Below, one piece after another: positions 45,039 through 56,914 of a DNA stretch of 64,000 nt. Made by a program: the position numbers and the translations under genes. The DNA comes from Kitagawia praeruptora (taxonomy: Eukaryota; Streptophyta; Magnoliopsida; Apiales; Apiaceae): the NCBI GenBank assembly GCA_037693485.1, contig CM075346.1, forward strand, positions 55,051,001-55,115,000. Reading direction: 5' to 3'. The notes beneath the pieces are model-generated. The model was not told the DNA's origin, did not search any database, and saw nothing but the letters and a program-made list of their open reading frames with translations. Each line of letters begins with the position of its first letter. Positions within the stretch are counted from its first letter, which is position 1.

Positions 45039-45649
45039 TCCTTCCCCCCTTAAAAGGATTCCGTCCCGGAATCACGCTGAAAATGTCCATAGATACCTTT
45101 TTCATCCACACCTTCTAACTTCTATACCACTTTCTCGATCCTTTTTCCCTTCATAATATCTCTATCTTGTTTGCGCAAAAATACCCCAATATAATCTTGC
45201 TTGTCATTCATCAACTTGCCATTTAGCTTATCAATAGTAGTGCTTTTCATTATCTTCCCTTACTAATCTCTTTCTGTACTTAATCGTTCTATTTTATCTC
45301 CTCATTCTCTTCCCCTTTTTACTAGTACCTCGGCCACCATATTGGCCTTTCCTTACATGGTAGTGTATCTCACTATGGTTTATCTGTATTTTGATCTCTA
45401 TCATGACATAAAATATGAATACTTCAATCTTATTATATCTTGTCTCTGTAAAATCCTCCAGAAATTTGACTAGAATAAGATTCCTTGAAACAATTGTAAG
45501 AAAATTCTACCTATAATATATATTTCCTGTTCGTGCCTAAACAAGTTTGTGTTTTTCCCAAAATACTCTTATTCTCCTTTTTATAGAATTTCCTGGCCCC
45601 TAACAGATACTGATTTTCCTTATCTAGATTGTCAACCTACCTACACCAT
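45039..45649 (-). other. PPT and pol-less remnant downstream of gag
   Basis: TCCTTCCCCCCTTAAAA at 45039-45055 reads TTTTAAGGGGGGAAGGA on the minus strand, the PPT next to the 3' LTR. The remaining 590 bases are AT-rich and hold no recognisable pol sequence. Confidence 0.7.
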
Positions 45650-46972
45650 TCATTGACCAAGTCGATCCCTAACCAAACATTTATACTTACAAGGGTAAAT
45701 AATTAAAGAAAATATTTCACCTGCATCTGTATCCGGCTTTTTCAACGCTTCTCCTAAGGTCATATTATACACCCTGGCAGTAGGTCTATTTGAAGCCGTC
45801 ATACTTTGTCCCGGCGCAGATGACCCACTGGAACGGCAATCTCTAGCAAAGTGTCCTAATTTCCCACATTGATAACACTTGATATCAATTTTGTCAGTTG
45901 ATATGCACTGGTTATAATAGTGTCCTTTCTGTCCGCACTTAAAGCAAGTTATTTCCGACCTCCTACACACTCCCGTATGCTTTCTACCACACTTGCTACA
46001 ATCTGGTAATGGTGATCGTGGTTGATTGGACTGAAAAGTTCCTGAGGATTTGCCACCTTGATTCACAGTTTCACTGACAGCCTTGTTACTCCCCGACTTT
46101 CCCACAAACTGAGATTTTTTTCCCTTACTAACCTTGCTAAAGTAACTTCCTTCACTTGAACCTCCTTTCTGGCCCTCAAATCTCCTTTTCTTACTTTCTC
46201 GACCTATCTGGTTTTGTTCACTCTCAGCTTCTATAATGGATGCCTTTTGAACCACCGCAGCATAATCAGTTAACTCAAACGGTGCCACTCTCGTCCGTAG
46301 CCATGGTTTCAATCCTTGTTGGAACCTTTTTGCTCGTTGTTCCTCAGTACGCACAAATTCTGGAACAAACCTAGACAATTCAGTAAATTTCGTTTCATAC
46401 TCGGCCACTGATAGATTATCCTGCTTTAATTCCAGAAATTTCATCTCCATTTGGTTTTCCAAATACCTAGGGGAGTACTTTTCTAAAAATACCCTAGTGA
46501 AACGTTCCCAAGTTATCACTCCCGCTCCCTCTAGATTCTTCTTAGTTTCCCACCAATAATTTGCCTCTCCCTTTAAGAGATAGGCTGCAAAGGTTGTTTT
46601 CTGATCCTCTTCGATCCTTAATATCTCAAAAGCTTTCTCTATTTCTTTCAGCCATGCTCTGGCTAATACTGGGTCAACAGTTCCCTGAAACTCTGGGGGT
46701 TTCAATGACTTAAATGCACGAAAGGAGTTAGCTGCCTGATTAGGAAGAACAGGTGGTGGTTGAGGGTTCTGTGGATTAGCCAAATTCTGCCTCAATAGTT
46801 CCATAAATTGGTTAAAAGGGTCACCACCCTGATTTCCTTGTTGGCCAGTTGATTCATCTTCTTCTTCTTCATGATTTTGTTCATTATGAGCGTTTTCACC
46901 CTGCCTATTATGACTTCCTTCCTCTCACTCATTTTCCCTTGCATTCGCTCTATTATAACGCTTAGGCGGCAT
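45650..46972 (-). pseudogene. Gypsy gag with zinc knuckles, one early stop
   Basis: The likely start is ATG 46972 (MPPKRYNRANARENE), broken by TGA at codon 16 (46925-46927, probably CGA before). The frame reopens and runs to 45650. The capsid part reads FKSLKPPEFQGTVDPVLARA, then YLLKGEANYWWE and AEYETKFTELSRFVPEFV. Three Cys/His segments follow: CSKCGRKHTGVC, CFKCGQKGHYYNQC and CYQCGKLGHFARDC. After ARVYNMTLGEALKKPDTDAGE, where protease should begin, the text changes to an unrelated tail. That marks the point where pol was lost. Confidence 0.85.
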
Positions 46973-48227
46973 GATTCTGTATATAGCAATATTCTTCATT
47001 AATCACCCAAATTTAGGGTATAATATACATCATTTCTATATACACATTCTCATATACACAATTATATCACTAGTCAACTCATTTATATACCATAATATTC
47101 TCAACTCAACTTTAGCAATTAAGCGTATCACCTTTAGCATAATAACCTTTTCATTTAAGTCAATCACCTTATATACATCAATATCCTTGAATCTCAACAT
47201 TTAATATCAAAATACAATAGAATTTAGACAGACTACCCAAACTTCATCAACTATCCCCACTTCCTTTGTTTATCCTTATTCTGACTTTTCCCTCAAAATA
47301 CACCTTACTCTCAATAGTAGATCTCAATTATAACTTAAAATTCCTCATATTCTTTTCTCTTACTAATCATCAAATATACCCTTTTCTTCTCGCGAAATTC
47401 CTTCCTCACTTATATCAAAACGCTTCTAGCTCTAATTATCTCTTATTGAAATTTCCCTTGAAATCTCGAGTTTCCTCGTATAATCACGTATACTCTAAAC
47501 CTTGCTTCCATTCATTAATGAAATCTTCTATATTTGAAACAATTGATAGAATTTAAGAGACCTTAAATTTAAACGAACCCAGATATAAGCAAGGGTCCCA
47601 CAACAATTTATAACATTAAGAGTTTTAAATAACCTTTATTCGAAACAAAAGAATATTTTGGAAAATCAATATGATGGAAGAACCCGTACGTAACACAAGT
47701 GAGGGCGTCCCCTCCGACTTTCAATCACACAGACAGATCGTCCTTGTATATACATATGGGATTGTTCCTCTTAGTTGGAGTAAGAAATATAAAGGAAAAT
47801 TTAAATCATGATGATATATACCACCTTTCGAAGATAATCTTAGAGAAATATTTTGACTAAGATAGATAAAATATAATTTTGAAACACATTCCAAAGGTAC
47901 CAGAAAGTTTTAAAAAGATACCGGCCCCTTTTGAATAAGAGATGATAGATCACCCTGGAATTACTCACGAGGTTATCTAACGTACACTTCCCGATATATT
48001 AAGTATTCCCTTTCTCATATCGATCTCGTGTGCTACATAAACTTAACACTTTTGGCATAATAACCTTTATTAGCAATAATCTATAAAATTATAATCACGA
48101 CTTAGAATAAACGCTTCGTTCGATAAACCCCCCTTGAACTCGATGTGAGTTCATATTTTATATCCTTACCTATATATCTATATGTGTATATTACCATCAC
48201 TCTTGTTCCTGAGCAATATGACTCTAA
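46973..48227 (-). other. Gypsy leader between PBS and gag
   Basis: About 1.25 kb, AT-rich, no supported ORF on the element strand. It is the untranslated leader of the gag-only Gypsy. Confidence 0.6.
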
Positions 48228-48239
48228 GCTCTGATACCA
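48228..48239 (-). other. Primer-binding site of the Gypsy (initiator-Met tRNA type)
   Basis: GCTCTGATACCA on the + strand reads TGGTATCAGAGC on the minus strand, complementary to the 3' end of initiator Met-tRNA, 3 nt from the LTR edge. Confidence 0.9.
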
Positions 48240-48242
48240 ACC

Positions 48243-51200
48243 TGTGACAGCCCCAAATCCGGGGTCATGAATCCAGGCCATCACGGACCAATTTCCACTT
48301 ATTAATATTCTTCTCTTGGCAGCTGAAGTATGAATGCATAATAAACTCACAATAGACCCCACACTTAAATATTAACACACACCAGTCATATGCTCAGAGA
48401 ACAACATTCACCATAACAAAAGTTTAGATTTAACAGTTATTACAAACCAGAATCATCCTTAAATACATTGTTGAATAATACCTCGACATGAAGCATTCCA
48501 ACAATCAAAAGTTTATTACATTCTTACACCCTTAATTATACATAAGCTCTCAGAACCCGTCTGCCTCTACGCTACCTCAGGAATCGATGCTAGCGTGATT
48601 CTCAGAAGGTCGCCTTCCCCCTACCCTCTTGCGGGGCGTTCTGCGTAGAATCGGCGTACCTAGCTGTATATAGATAAGTAGCAAGAGTGAGCTAAAATAG
48701 CTCAGCAAGATAATTTCTATCTACTAACATCAAAGGAAAATAAACCATTATATATATATAATAGACAAAAGCAAACTTCAGTTATTATGGAAAGAATTTT
48801 ATTTCCATTCAATATGTATATACACTTTCCAATTATCCTTGTACGTAAGAAATATATAGTATCATTCCATCAGTCTCGCTTCTAACATCATATAATATCA
48901 GTTCCTCTTCTTGAATGCTATAACTATCAATATACTATTTCAGTGTAATCTTTCAAGATAATGTAAAAACTTGAGCAAATCTCTCGCTATAATCTTCTCA
49001 TTTCCTTCTTATGCAACAATCATATAAATTAATATAAAATCAGTTTCTCTTCATTTGTAACAATAATTCCATCATTTCATATCACTTTTCTGTTTTCAGT
49101 TATAGAAATCTGAAAACCATTTTCAATTCTTTCTTTCAAGTTTTGGGGATCTCTGCTGGCGTCAGATACGTAGGACGATGATCAGTCGCCTGACCGTATC
49201 TGCTCTCTATTTACTACTAGTAGAAGGGATGATCCCTACCTGGTAATCAACCCTGGAGGAAGGCTACCTGCTACATCCTCCCTTGGCATCTTCGTGCCGA
49301 AATAAAATATTGGATGCTGGACTGTGCCACTACCAAACAGCCTCTTACGCTTACTGTTGCAATCCCCCTTTCAAATCATCAAATACCATTTCACATTTTC
49401 CATTTCAATTCACATTTCCTTTCACATACATCATTTCCTTTTCCATTTATTATCACCTTTAAATTTATATATGTCATAATACTTTGATTATGACTCAGAC
49501 ATCTCCTCTGTATTCAATGAAATCAATATGCTTCCATTTATCTCAAAAATACTAAATACCATTCAATAATATTTATCAAATCACAATACTTAGAAAGAAT
49601 ATAATATTATAAATCGTATAATCCCTAGATAATAACTTATTCCATTCCTTTATATATCTTTAGATAACAACTGATACCATTCATTTATATATCTTTAGAT
49701 AACAACTGATACCATTCATTTATATATAACTTTATATAACGACTGATACCATTCCTTCATCTTCCCTTAATCATAAGGCATGTTCACTTCATGCATAATC
49801 ATCTCTATGTATATTCATATCCATCTCATACTCATACTCATATTCATATCATACTCATATACCTTCCCTTTTTACATTAATAATCAAAGAAAACCATTTC
49901 TTAACAATATAGTAACAATAGCATCACATATATATATTTTATGAAATCAAGTTTCTTTGAAGATAAATAACTTCCAAGTAGGGATAGAAAAGATCTTGCC
50001 TCGGTTCCGGTATCCTGACGGTATGGTTCGTCCCTCTTCCGGAGTTTCTATAAACACAAAAGGACCGTCGTTAGAATACCACATCTCTTACTCACTACAC
50101 TCTTGTATAACATTACCCTTGACACTTTAATATATGTTTAACGTATCACTATTACCCCAAAGGTTCGAGAACTTAACCATTTATAACCTCAATCGAAGTT
50201 TCAGGGGTTTTCACCATTTCCCCTAACGACCACACTTAACTGTAAAAATTCTCAGAAAATATGGATTTCGAATTTTACCACAAGGTCAACTGGTAACAAC
50301 TCTTTGACTACCTTAATACAATATCCCAAAGTTTCATAATTTTTAAAAATGTCTAAGTAGGGTATTTACAGCCTCAAAGTTAACACAATTACTGTTTCTC
50401 GGTTCTCGAACGTCTTTCAATAAAACTGACTTTTCTCCTAAACCGTTCATCAGATTTTAACGCACCTTATATCAAAACGATCTATGAACCAAGCTATATC
50501 TCATCATGGTCAGTTGGTGTTCTAAACAGGAACCTACCGTATGCACCTGTTTCTCCAAAACAGGGCAGTTTCTTAATTTAACGAAAATCGGACATTATAA
50601 TGGCTATAATTCGGACATTCCAAAAACCATTCCATCACAACCAAGCCATATAATCATCCACCACTCCATACACATCAATATTACATCCTCATAATCCATA
50701 TAATCAGTGGTGAGGCCTCAATACCATCACCCAACAATCAATCAAAATTTATGCTAGCTAACATCACAATAATCACTTTTAACCACACATCATCCATTAA
50801 CATCACTAAAACTCACATAATAAAAAGGGGTTAGGGTTTATACCTTCCTTGAAGCTTTAACAACACTTAACAAAGGCTTGTAGTCCTTGAGAAGCCTTGA
50901 TATAACCTTATAACACCTTAAACTAACAAGAAACATCAAGAACATACTTAGAGATTTTCGGAGTTCTAAAACCCAGCTGAAAGAACATGAAAAACGAGGC
51001 CCTTACCTTGCTTTTCTGGACAAACCATGTGAAATAAGAGTTGTAGATTATCTCATGGGCTTTCCAAAAAGCTATAGAACGCAAAATTTGGCTGAGAAAC
51101 GAAGGAGATATGCCTGTTTTTCTGGACTGCTGTCTATTTGGCCGAATTGATCTAAATGGATGAAGATAATAAGATTTTTGTGTTGGTTAACCTTGTCTAG

Positions 51201-51826
51201 CTTAGTCTTGATGATTCTAGAGTTTTGTAGATAATCCCCCATGGTTAATGACTAATTTGCCCTTAACAAGAGTTAGTGGAAAGTGATGTCATGGATGATG
51301 TTATTGTTGGATATTCTAGAATCCTTGTTTTTTTTTATTTTCTAAGTATTGTTTTAATGATTCTTGATTATTGGTAATATAGTGTATATCCTTGTTATAA
51401 TATTAATCTTGGTTGTTTGGTTTCCATACTCGTCTAGTTGTGGTTCGTTTCGAGTATACCTCATTATCTCAGTGGTTTTTGAAATCATTTACAAATCCAA
51501 TTTCCTTTGGTATTCCATTAACTTAATAATCCCTTGGTTTAACCTAAATCTTCTAATTCCTCAATATATAATTCCTTTAATATTTCCATGCTCCTTAATA
51601 TCCAATATAAGCTTATTCGAACTCAAAATCCTCAAAATCCATGTTCAGGAATTTCTGGAATCTATCGTCATTTCGAGTCACTTATTTTCAATGTACAACA
51701 CTAATATGGTTTCTGTTTATTCATTTTCCGTTTCCATTATGGAGTACTTATATACCATTTCTCTAAATCCTCGGAATTTACTATTCATGTGATCACTGTA
51801 GCATTACTAAAGTTAGGGTTATTACA
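48243..51826 (-). repeat. 5' LTR of the gag-only Gypsy (3584 bp)
   Basis: Nearly identical to 41412-45038; scattered single-base differences and one missing tandem duplication. Next to the PBS on its low-coordinate side. Confidence 0.95.
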
Positions 51827-53759
51827 AATAGACCTGTTCTTTGGTCTTGGTACTAGTGTCCACACTTCATTTCTTTCAAATTCATTTAACTCTTCTTGCA
51901 TTGCTGTTATCCAGTCAGCATCTTTAAGAGCTTCTTCAACTTTCTTTGGTTCATTTTGTGACAAGAATGCATGATACAGACATTCATTTGTTGTTGCACT
52001 TCTTGTCCTAACTCTTGCATCTGGGTCACCAATGATTAAATCAGGTGTGTGAGATTTGGTCCATTTCCTAGCTGAAGGCAATTGACTTCTTTCAAAGTTG
52101 GATCCTCCCCCTTGATCCATGTTCTCCTGATTTTCTTGATATCTTTCTTCATTCTCTGAGGCTCCCCCTGAATGTGACTGCTCAGTGTGTGAACTGTCAG
52201 ATTTTGGACTTTCAGAGTTTGAGTTACCAGAGTTTGATTCAGAATTTTCAGCTGAGTCATTATCAGAATTTGAGTTATCACTTTGATGAGTTTCTTCATG
52301 CTCCCCCTCAACTGGTTCTTCTCTTGTTTCTGGCTGAAAGGACTTTTCAGTATTTACCAGTAGAGGTTCAGAGTCTGTCAGATCAGACTCATCAGAGTTT
52401 AGTTCATCAGAGATTAAATCTTCATTTTCGAAGTGCAGTTGATCATGTTCATTTACATCTTCAAGTCTAGTCATTTTCTTGTCATCAAAAGACACATGAA
52501 TAGACTCCATGATCACTCTAGTTCTCAGATTATAAACTCTGAATGCTTTAGTTGACAGTGGATAGCCAACAAAAATTCCTTCATCTGCCTTCAAATCAAA
52601 TTTGGTCAACTGTTCAGGATGAGTTTTTAGCACAAAGCATTTGCACCCAAAAATATGAAAATATTTCAGGTTTGGCTTCTTTTCTCTCACCATTTCATAT
52701 GGTGTTTTTCCATGCTTATTTATCAGAGTGGCATTCTGAGTAAAACAAGCTGTTTGAACAGCTTCTGCCCAGAAATAGGTTGGTAATTTTGCTTCATCAA
52801 GCATAGTTCTGGCAGCTTCTATCAAAGTTCTGTTCTTCCTTTCAACTACACCATTTTGTTGTGGAGTGCCAGGTGCAGAAAACTCTTGTTTAATTCCTTT
52901 GTTCTTGCAAAATTCTTCCATTGTTGAATTCCTGAATTCTGTTCCATTGTCACTTCTGATAATCTTCACTTGATTCTTTGACCCTTTGTCTAGTTGCATT
53001 ATATGTTCTGCCAGTGTTAATGCAGTTTCATCCTTCTATGCTAGAAAATACACCCATGTGTATCTGGTGTATTCATCAACAATGACTAGAGCATATTTCT
53101 TCTTTCCAAGAGACATAACATTCACTGGTCCAAAAAAGATCAACATGTAGAAGACGATAAGGATCAACAATTGAAGACTCAGATTTGCTTTTGAAAGAGG
53201 CTTTTCTCTGTTTGGCCTTTTGACAAGAATCACACAGGCCTTCTGCATTCAACAAAGACTTTGGTAGTCCTCTTACAAGATCATTCTTTATTAGCTCATT
53301 GATGTTGTTCAGGTTCAAATGAGAGAGTTTCTTGTGCCACTTCCAACTCTCTTCACTGGACATTCTTGTTGACAGACACACTGCTTTGCCATCAGAGTTT
53401 GTTGACAATTTTATTTCATAGATGTTATTGTGTCTGTTTCCAACTAGAGCAACTTTCCCTGTAGATTTACTGATGACTTGACAATATTCAGGCTGAAAAT
53501 CTACATGATATCCTCTGTCACAGATTTGACTCACAGAAAGCAGATCATGCTTGAGTCCTGGAACCAGAGCTACATTAGTGATGATGACACTTCCAAGATT
53601 AATATTGTCATATCCCAGAGTATGTCCTATGTTGCCATCTCCATAGGAAACTTTTGGGCCAGCCTTCTCCTCATACTCTGATAGCAGGGCTTTATTTCCA
53701 GTCATGTGTCCTGAACATCCACTATCCACGACTAGGGTACTTACCCTGGTGCCCTGCAA
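51827..53759 (-). pseudogene. Copia-1 protease and integrase, broken
   Basis: The protease active site VVDSGCSGHMTG is near the start. The integrase has the zinc finger (HKKLSHLN...CDSCQKAKQ), then LLHVDLF, IIRSDNGTEF and QQNGVVERKNRT, supplying the D, D and E residues. A frameshift after HVDLF (near 53130) and a TAG near 53036 break it. The end (RNEVWTLVPRPKNRS) abuts the Gypsy insertion at 51827, and RT continues at 41411. A frameshift also lies between gag (ending 53770) and protease. Confidence 0.9.
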
Positions 53760-53769
53760 TCACAAACAA

Positions 53770-54615
53770 TCACTGATTGTTAGTTTTAAGGATCCAGACT
53801 TGCTTGGATCCTTTTGCTTTATTGAATCTGTTAGTTTTTGCAGCGGTTTTGTCATTATCAGAGTTTAAACTAACATTTTCACTCTTAGTACTTGCAGAAT
53901 CAACTTTAACCCATTTCAAATTAGGTTTCAGTTCATAATAATTATGATAAATAGCATGATAATTCTTGCAAGTATAAATTGAGTGCCAACTACTTCCACA
54001 ATGTTTGCACAGAGTTTGTGGCCTTGGTTTGACATTATCCTTTTTCACTCCAGATTTAGAGGGTAAAGAATTAATGTCTTTGTTCTTCCTGCAAAAACTA
54101 ACAAGATGATTAGTGCTACCACAATTATGACAAGTTTTTCTAGGTGCAAATGTAGCAAGCATTGGCTTAATTCCTGATGTTATGCCTACCTTTCCATTTC
54201 TGTTTTTCCTAGGCATTCTCTGTTTGTTGACAGATTTTATTTCTTTAAGCTTATGCTTGAGTTGTTTATCTGTCATTGAACCAATATTAACCTGTTTGAC
54301 ACAGGTTTTTACTGGCTCACTTTCAACAGCTCCATGTTCAATTTTAACAGTACCATGAACAAATGTTCCAAATTTCTTAGAAGAAAGAGGTGGTCTTATC
54401 TTGACTGTATTCTGAAACCTAAGCACATCATTCTCAGAATAACCTAGACCTACTGTGTCTGATTGAAAAACCTCTTGAGTGTCTTTTCCAGAGTGTGTCC
54501 AAGTTTTAATAATGTGCTTTGCATCCTCCAATTCAGATTCTAGTTGCTTATACTTACCTAGCAACTCCTGTTCTATAAACACAGCATCATCTCTCTCTTT
54601 CTGAATTTTATTCAT
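53770..54615 (-). pseudogene. Copia-1 gag, C-terminal part
   Basis: Continues gag after NA-5 (MNKIQKERDDAVFIEQELLGKYKQ), with a probable coiled coil, then two Cys/His segments, CHNCGSTNHLVSFC and CKHCGSSWHSIYTC. It ends in ...WILKTNNQ before the frame change to protease. Confidence 0.85.
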
Positions 54616-54629
54616 GTTTTCAAGTTGTT
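54616..54629. repeat. Target-site duplication of NA-5, left copy
   Basis: GTTTTCAAGTTGTT here and at 56921-56934. The target is the Copia-1 gag coiled-coil region. Confidence 0.9.
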
Positions 54630-54768
54630 TTTTTTTTGCTAATTAAAATTTTATACCAAAAAGGAACAACTAATACAAATCTAGGGGCATACCCCGCGAT
54701 CAACAAACAAAGTCATAACATTAGTAAGTCACCTTACTGTCAACATAACAACGAACATAAGCTAAAGA

Positions 54769-55041
54769 TTATTGTGGCGCCTTAAAAAACCTAAAATTGA
54801 GACTAGGCACATGTCTCACAAAGCCCATAGTAATGAGAAGCAGCAGATAAACCATGTAGTGACCCAGCCGCATTTCGTCAGAAACATCCATATGACATCC
54901 ATCAACATGAGAGTTGGCCTCCAAAAAAGCACCACCGGCTAACTTTTCATTGGAAGGAGAACCAGCCCCCAGCTGATTAAAAAAACCCATAGGACAACCA
55001 TCATACTTGACCAGATACCCTACCATGGTTAACACTTGCAA
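54769..55041 (-). pseudogene. NA-5 ORF, C-terminal segment
   Basis: Reads ...FFNQLGAGSPSNEKLAGGAFLEAN...GHYMVYLLLLITMGFVRHVP...FKAPQ. The first part matches NA-3 (QLGVGSPSNEKLA) and the second matches NA-1 (to FKAPE). It lies on the far side of the inserted L1 end from the main NA-5 ORF, so it is probably the displaced C-terminus of the same gene, or a product of exchange between NA members. Confidence 0.55.
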
Positions 55042-55059
55042 GATACCCTACCATGGTTT

Positions 55060-55195
55060 ACCTTCTTATTCTTTGTATCATGTTGTTTTGTAGTTTTAAC
55101 TTGTATGTTGTCTTGCGGGGTATGCCCCTAGATATGTATTAGCTGCTTCCTTTGGTATAAAATTTTTTAATTAGCAAAAAGAAAAAAAAGAAAAC
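55060..55195 (+). mobile_element. Short L1-type 3' end inserted in NA-5
   Basis: ACCTTCTTATTCTTTGTATC, the hairpin at 55117-55128, TATAAAATTTTTTAATTAGC and an A-rich tail interrupted by G's. It matches the last 130 nt of the L1s, in the orientation opposite to NA-5. No flanking duplication was found, but AGATACCCTACCATGGTT occurs twice just to its left (55013-55030 and 55042-55059). Confidence 0.8.
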
Positions 55196-55240
55196 CACAC
55201 TGCATCTACAAACTCCATCCAAACCAGGCACAACCTGGTA

Positions 55241-56755
55241 TCACAAGTTCATTAGAAACAACAGTGATGTTGTCAAGCCCATCATAACAATGACATAAAT
55301 CATCAATAATTCCATCAAAAATCTCATTAAACCGCAGCATAATGGACCCCATCCAGAAACTATAACCAGGTCTACACGCAGCATTCTGACAGTAGCACTG
55401 TAGTCCAGCTCCCACACATTAAGACCACAATTTTGTAGGTAAAGGGTAACCCCACAGTTACACATATCTGAATAACTAACATCATCTACCAGAGAGACGA
55501 GGTAGACACCATTCTGCTTAACGCAACCGCCATCCAGCAGCTTAACATTTAGAAAATAAGAAATCCCCTTTTCAACCAGAGAAACTCTCGCTTGCCTTCC
55601 TTGAACACCATCATAAGTTAAGTCCTTGCAAAATGAAACCAACTCAGAAGCATTGACTCCCCTCATATCAAACTTAGACGAATTGATACTAAAGCTGCCT
55701 CCATAGATGCAAGCCCAAGCAAAACCAGTTCCCTCCAAAGGAGACCCACCAAACAGCGATCCTCTATACATTGCTAGCATTCCAAAATAAACATGAGACT
55801 GAGCAGAGAAGCCCAGATCGAACCCTTCCATATCTAGCATTGTGAAGAAAGTAAGAACAATACTCCACATTCCCTGGCTCCAAATAGCACAGGAGCCGAA
55901 AGAACCCATTTCAGTCCATGCGTACATTCTAGTAGCAGCCTTCATTAAGGAGGACACAGCTCCATTAACATGCTTCATAGTAGCACCTTCAGGATCAAAC
56001 ACAAGCAGGCTGCTCCCCTGTTCCAAGTAGAACTCAGCATAGTTTACAGACCCCCGGAGAAACCAAAAAACAAACACCTTAGAGTATTCGACAATAATCC
56101 AAACAACACCAAAAATTTGAATTGGGTCAGGACATTTGTCAAACATCTTGTAGGCATAGTTATCTTGATTCATAACACTGAATACAAAATCAGTCATTAA
56201 ATCCATCGAATCTCTCCAGCCAACATGGCCTAGAGCTATCCAAACGTGGTGCCAGCCAACACTAGCGGAATCCATCAAAGACCTCACAACAATCAATCCA
56301 TCTTTCAGAACCACCGAAATGAAATCCAAAAATCTCATCAATCCAATTTTAGAAATGTCACCCCTGTTGCTCAAGTGAGTAGACACCCCCTGATAATTCC
56401 TGCTTCCATATCTGAAGATGGAGTACAGGGAGAACCACTGGTGGTCCTCTTGAGCAGCCACAAGAGTAACACATTGCTCAAAATCCTTGAAAACCGCGTC
56501 AAGAATAGCGCTTCCACCCAAAACCTTACCATTATCACTACCGTTCAAATCTAGGAGAGATGAAGGCATTGTTGAAACTACACTCGTAGTCAGAGATGGA
56601 TTTCCCACCAGATCTGTTAGTTTACCCAACAGGTGCTCTTGAATTCCTACCCCCAAAACCAGATCGGTTTTCTCGACATCTGCAAGACCCACAAGACCAC
56701 ACACCACGCCTGAAAACCCAGGTGTGATGCGATACAGAACAACCATCGGAAACAT
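55241..56755 (-). CDS. NA-5 ORF: unknown Val/Trp/Cys/Tyr-rich protein, 504 aa
   Basis: Not recognised. The ATG at 56755 gives MFPMVVLYRITPGFSGVVCGLVGLADVEK (shortened match: FSGVVCGLVGLADVEK), similar to FSGFFAGLWVFAKESL in NA-1. The body is rich in Val, Phe, Trp, Cys and Tyr (SVGWHHVWIALGHVGW, IFGVVWIIVEYSKVFVFWF, HVYFGMLAMYRGSLFGG). FGMLAMYRG recalls FGLLAMYCG in NA-6, and ARVSLVEKGISYFL recalls TRISLVEMRIVFEL in NA-1. Hydrophobic runs are interrupted by charged residues, so I do not call membrane segments. The last residues before the stop at 55241 may be out of the ancestral frame, because another frame stays open from 55415 to 55206. Confidence 0.55.
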   Translation of the reverse strand: MFPMVVLYRITPGFSGVVCGLVGLADVEKTDLVLGVGIQEHLLGKLTDLVGNPSLTTSVVSTMPSSLLDLNGSDNGKVLGGSAILDAVFKDFEQCVTLVAAQEDHQWFSLYSIFRYGSRNYQGVSTHLSNRGDISKIGLMRFLDFISVVLKDGLIVVRSLMDSASVGWHHVWIALGHVGWRDSMDLMTDFVFSVMNQDNYAYKMFDKCPDPIQIFGVVWIIVEYSKVFVFWFLRGSVNYAEFYLEQGSSLLVFDPEGATMKHVNGAVSSLMKAATRMYAWTEMGSFGSCAIWSQGMWSIVLTFFTMLDMEGFDLGFSAQSHVYFGMLAMYRGSLFGGSPLEGTGFAWACIYGGSFSINSSKFDMRGVNASELVSFCKDLTYDGVQGRQARVSLVEKGISYFLNVKLLDGGCVKQNGVYLVSLVDDVSYSDMCNCGVTLYLQNCGLNVWELDYSATVRMLRVDLVIVSGWGPLCCGLMRFLMELLMIYVIVMMGLTTSLLFLMNL

Positions 56756-56914
56756 AAAAATTTGAAATAGTAAAAAAGAAATTTAGAGCAAAGGTTGAGA
56801 GAGATAGAGAGAGGGGAATTAGTGAAGGTTTTATGGTTAAATTGATGAAAAAAGGTTCAGAAAAGGCTGAAAATAGGTGGCGGCTAGGCTAGGGTTTCAG
56901 AGAGAAAACGACTC

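Larger units (their letters stand above)
41412..51826 (-). mobile_element. Gag-only Gypsy element (TR-GAG type) with 3.6-kb LTRs
   Basis: LTRs of 3627 and 3584 bp flank only 3.2 kb of internal sequence, which has a gag gene and no protease, RT, RNase H or integrase. PBS, PPT and AATAG TSD are all visible. The gag resembles that of chromovirus (Del/Tekay-like) elements. It sits in Copia-1 pol between the integrase C-terminus and RT. The missing pol makes it dependent on a relative, as for the plant TR-GAG class. Confidence 0.9.

Noticed and set aside
48228..48239. Possible tRNA gene fragment
   Set aside because: Only the 12-nt primer-binding complement of initiator Met-tRNA; no cloverleaf around it.
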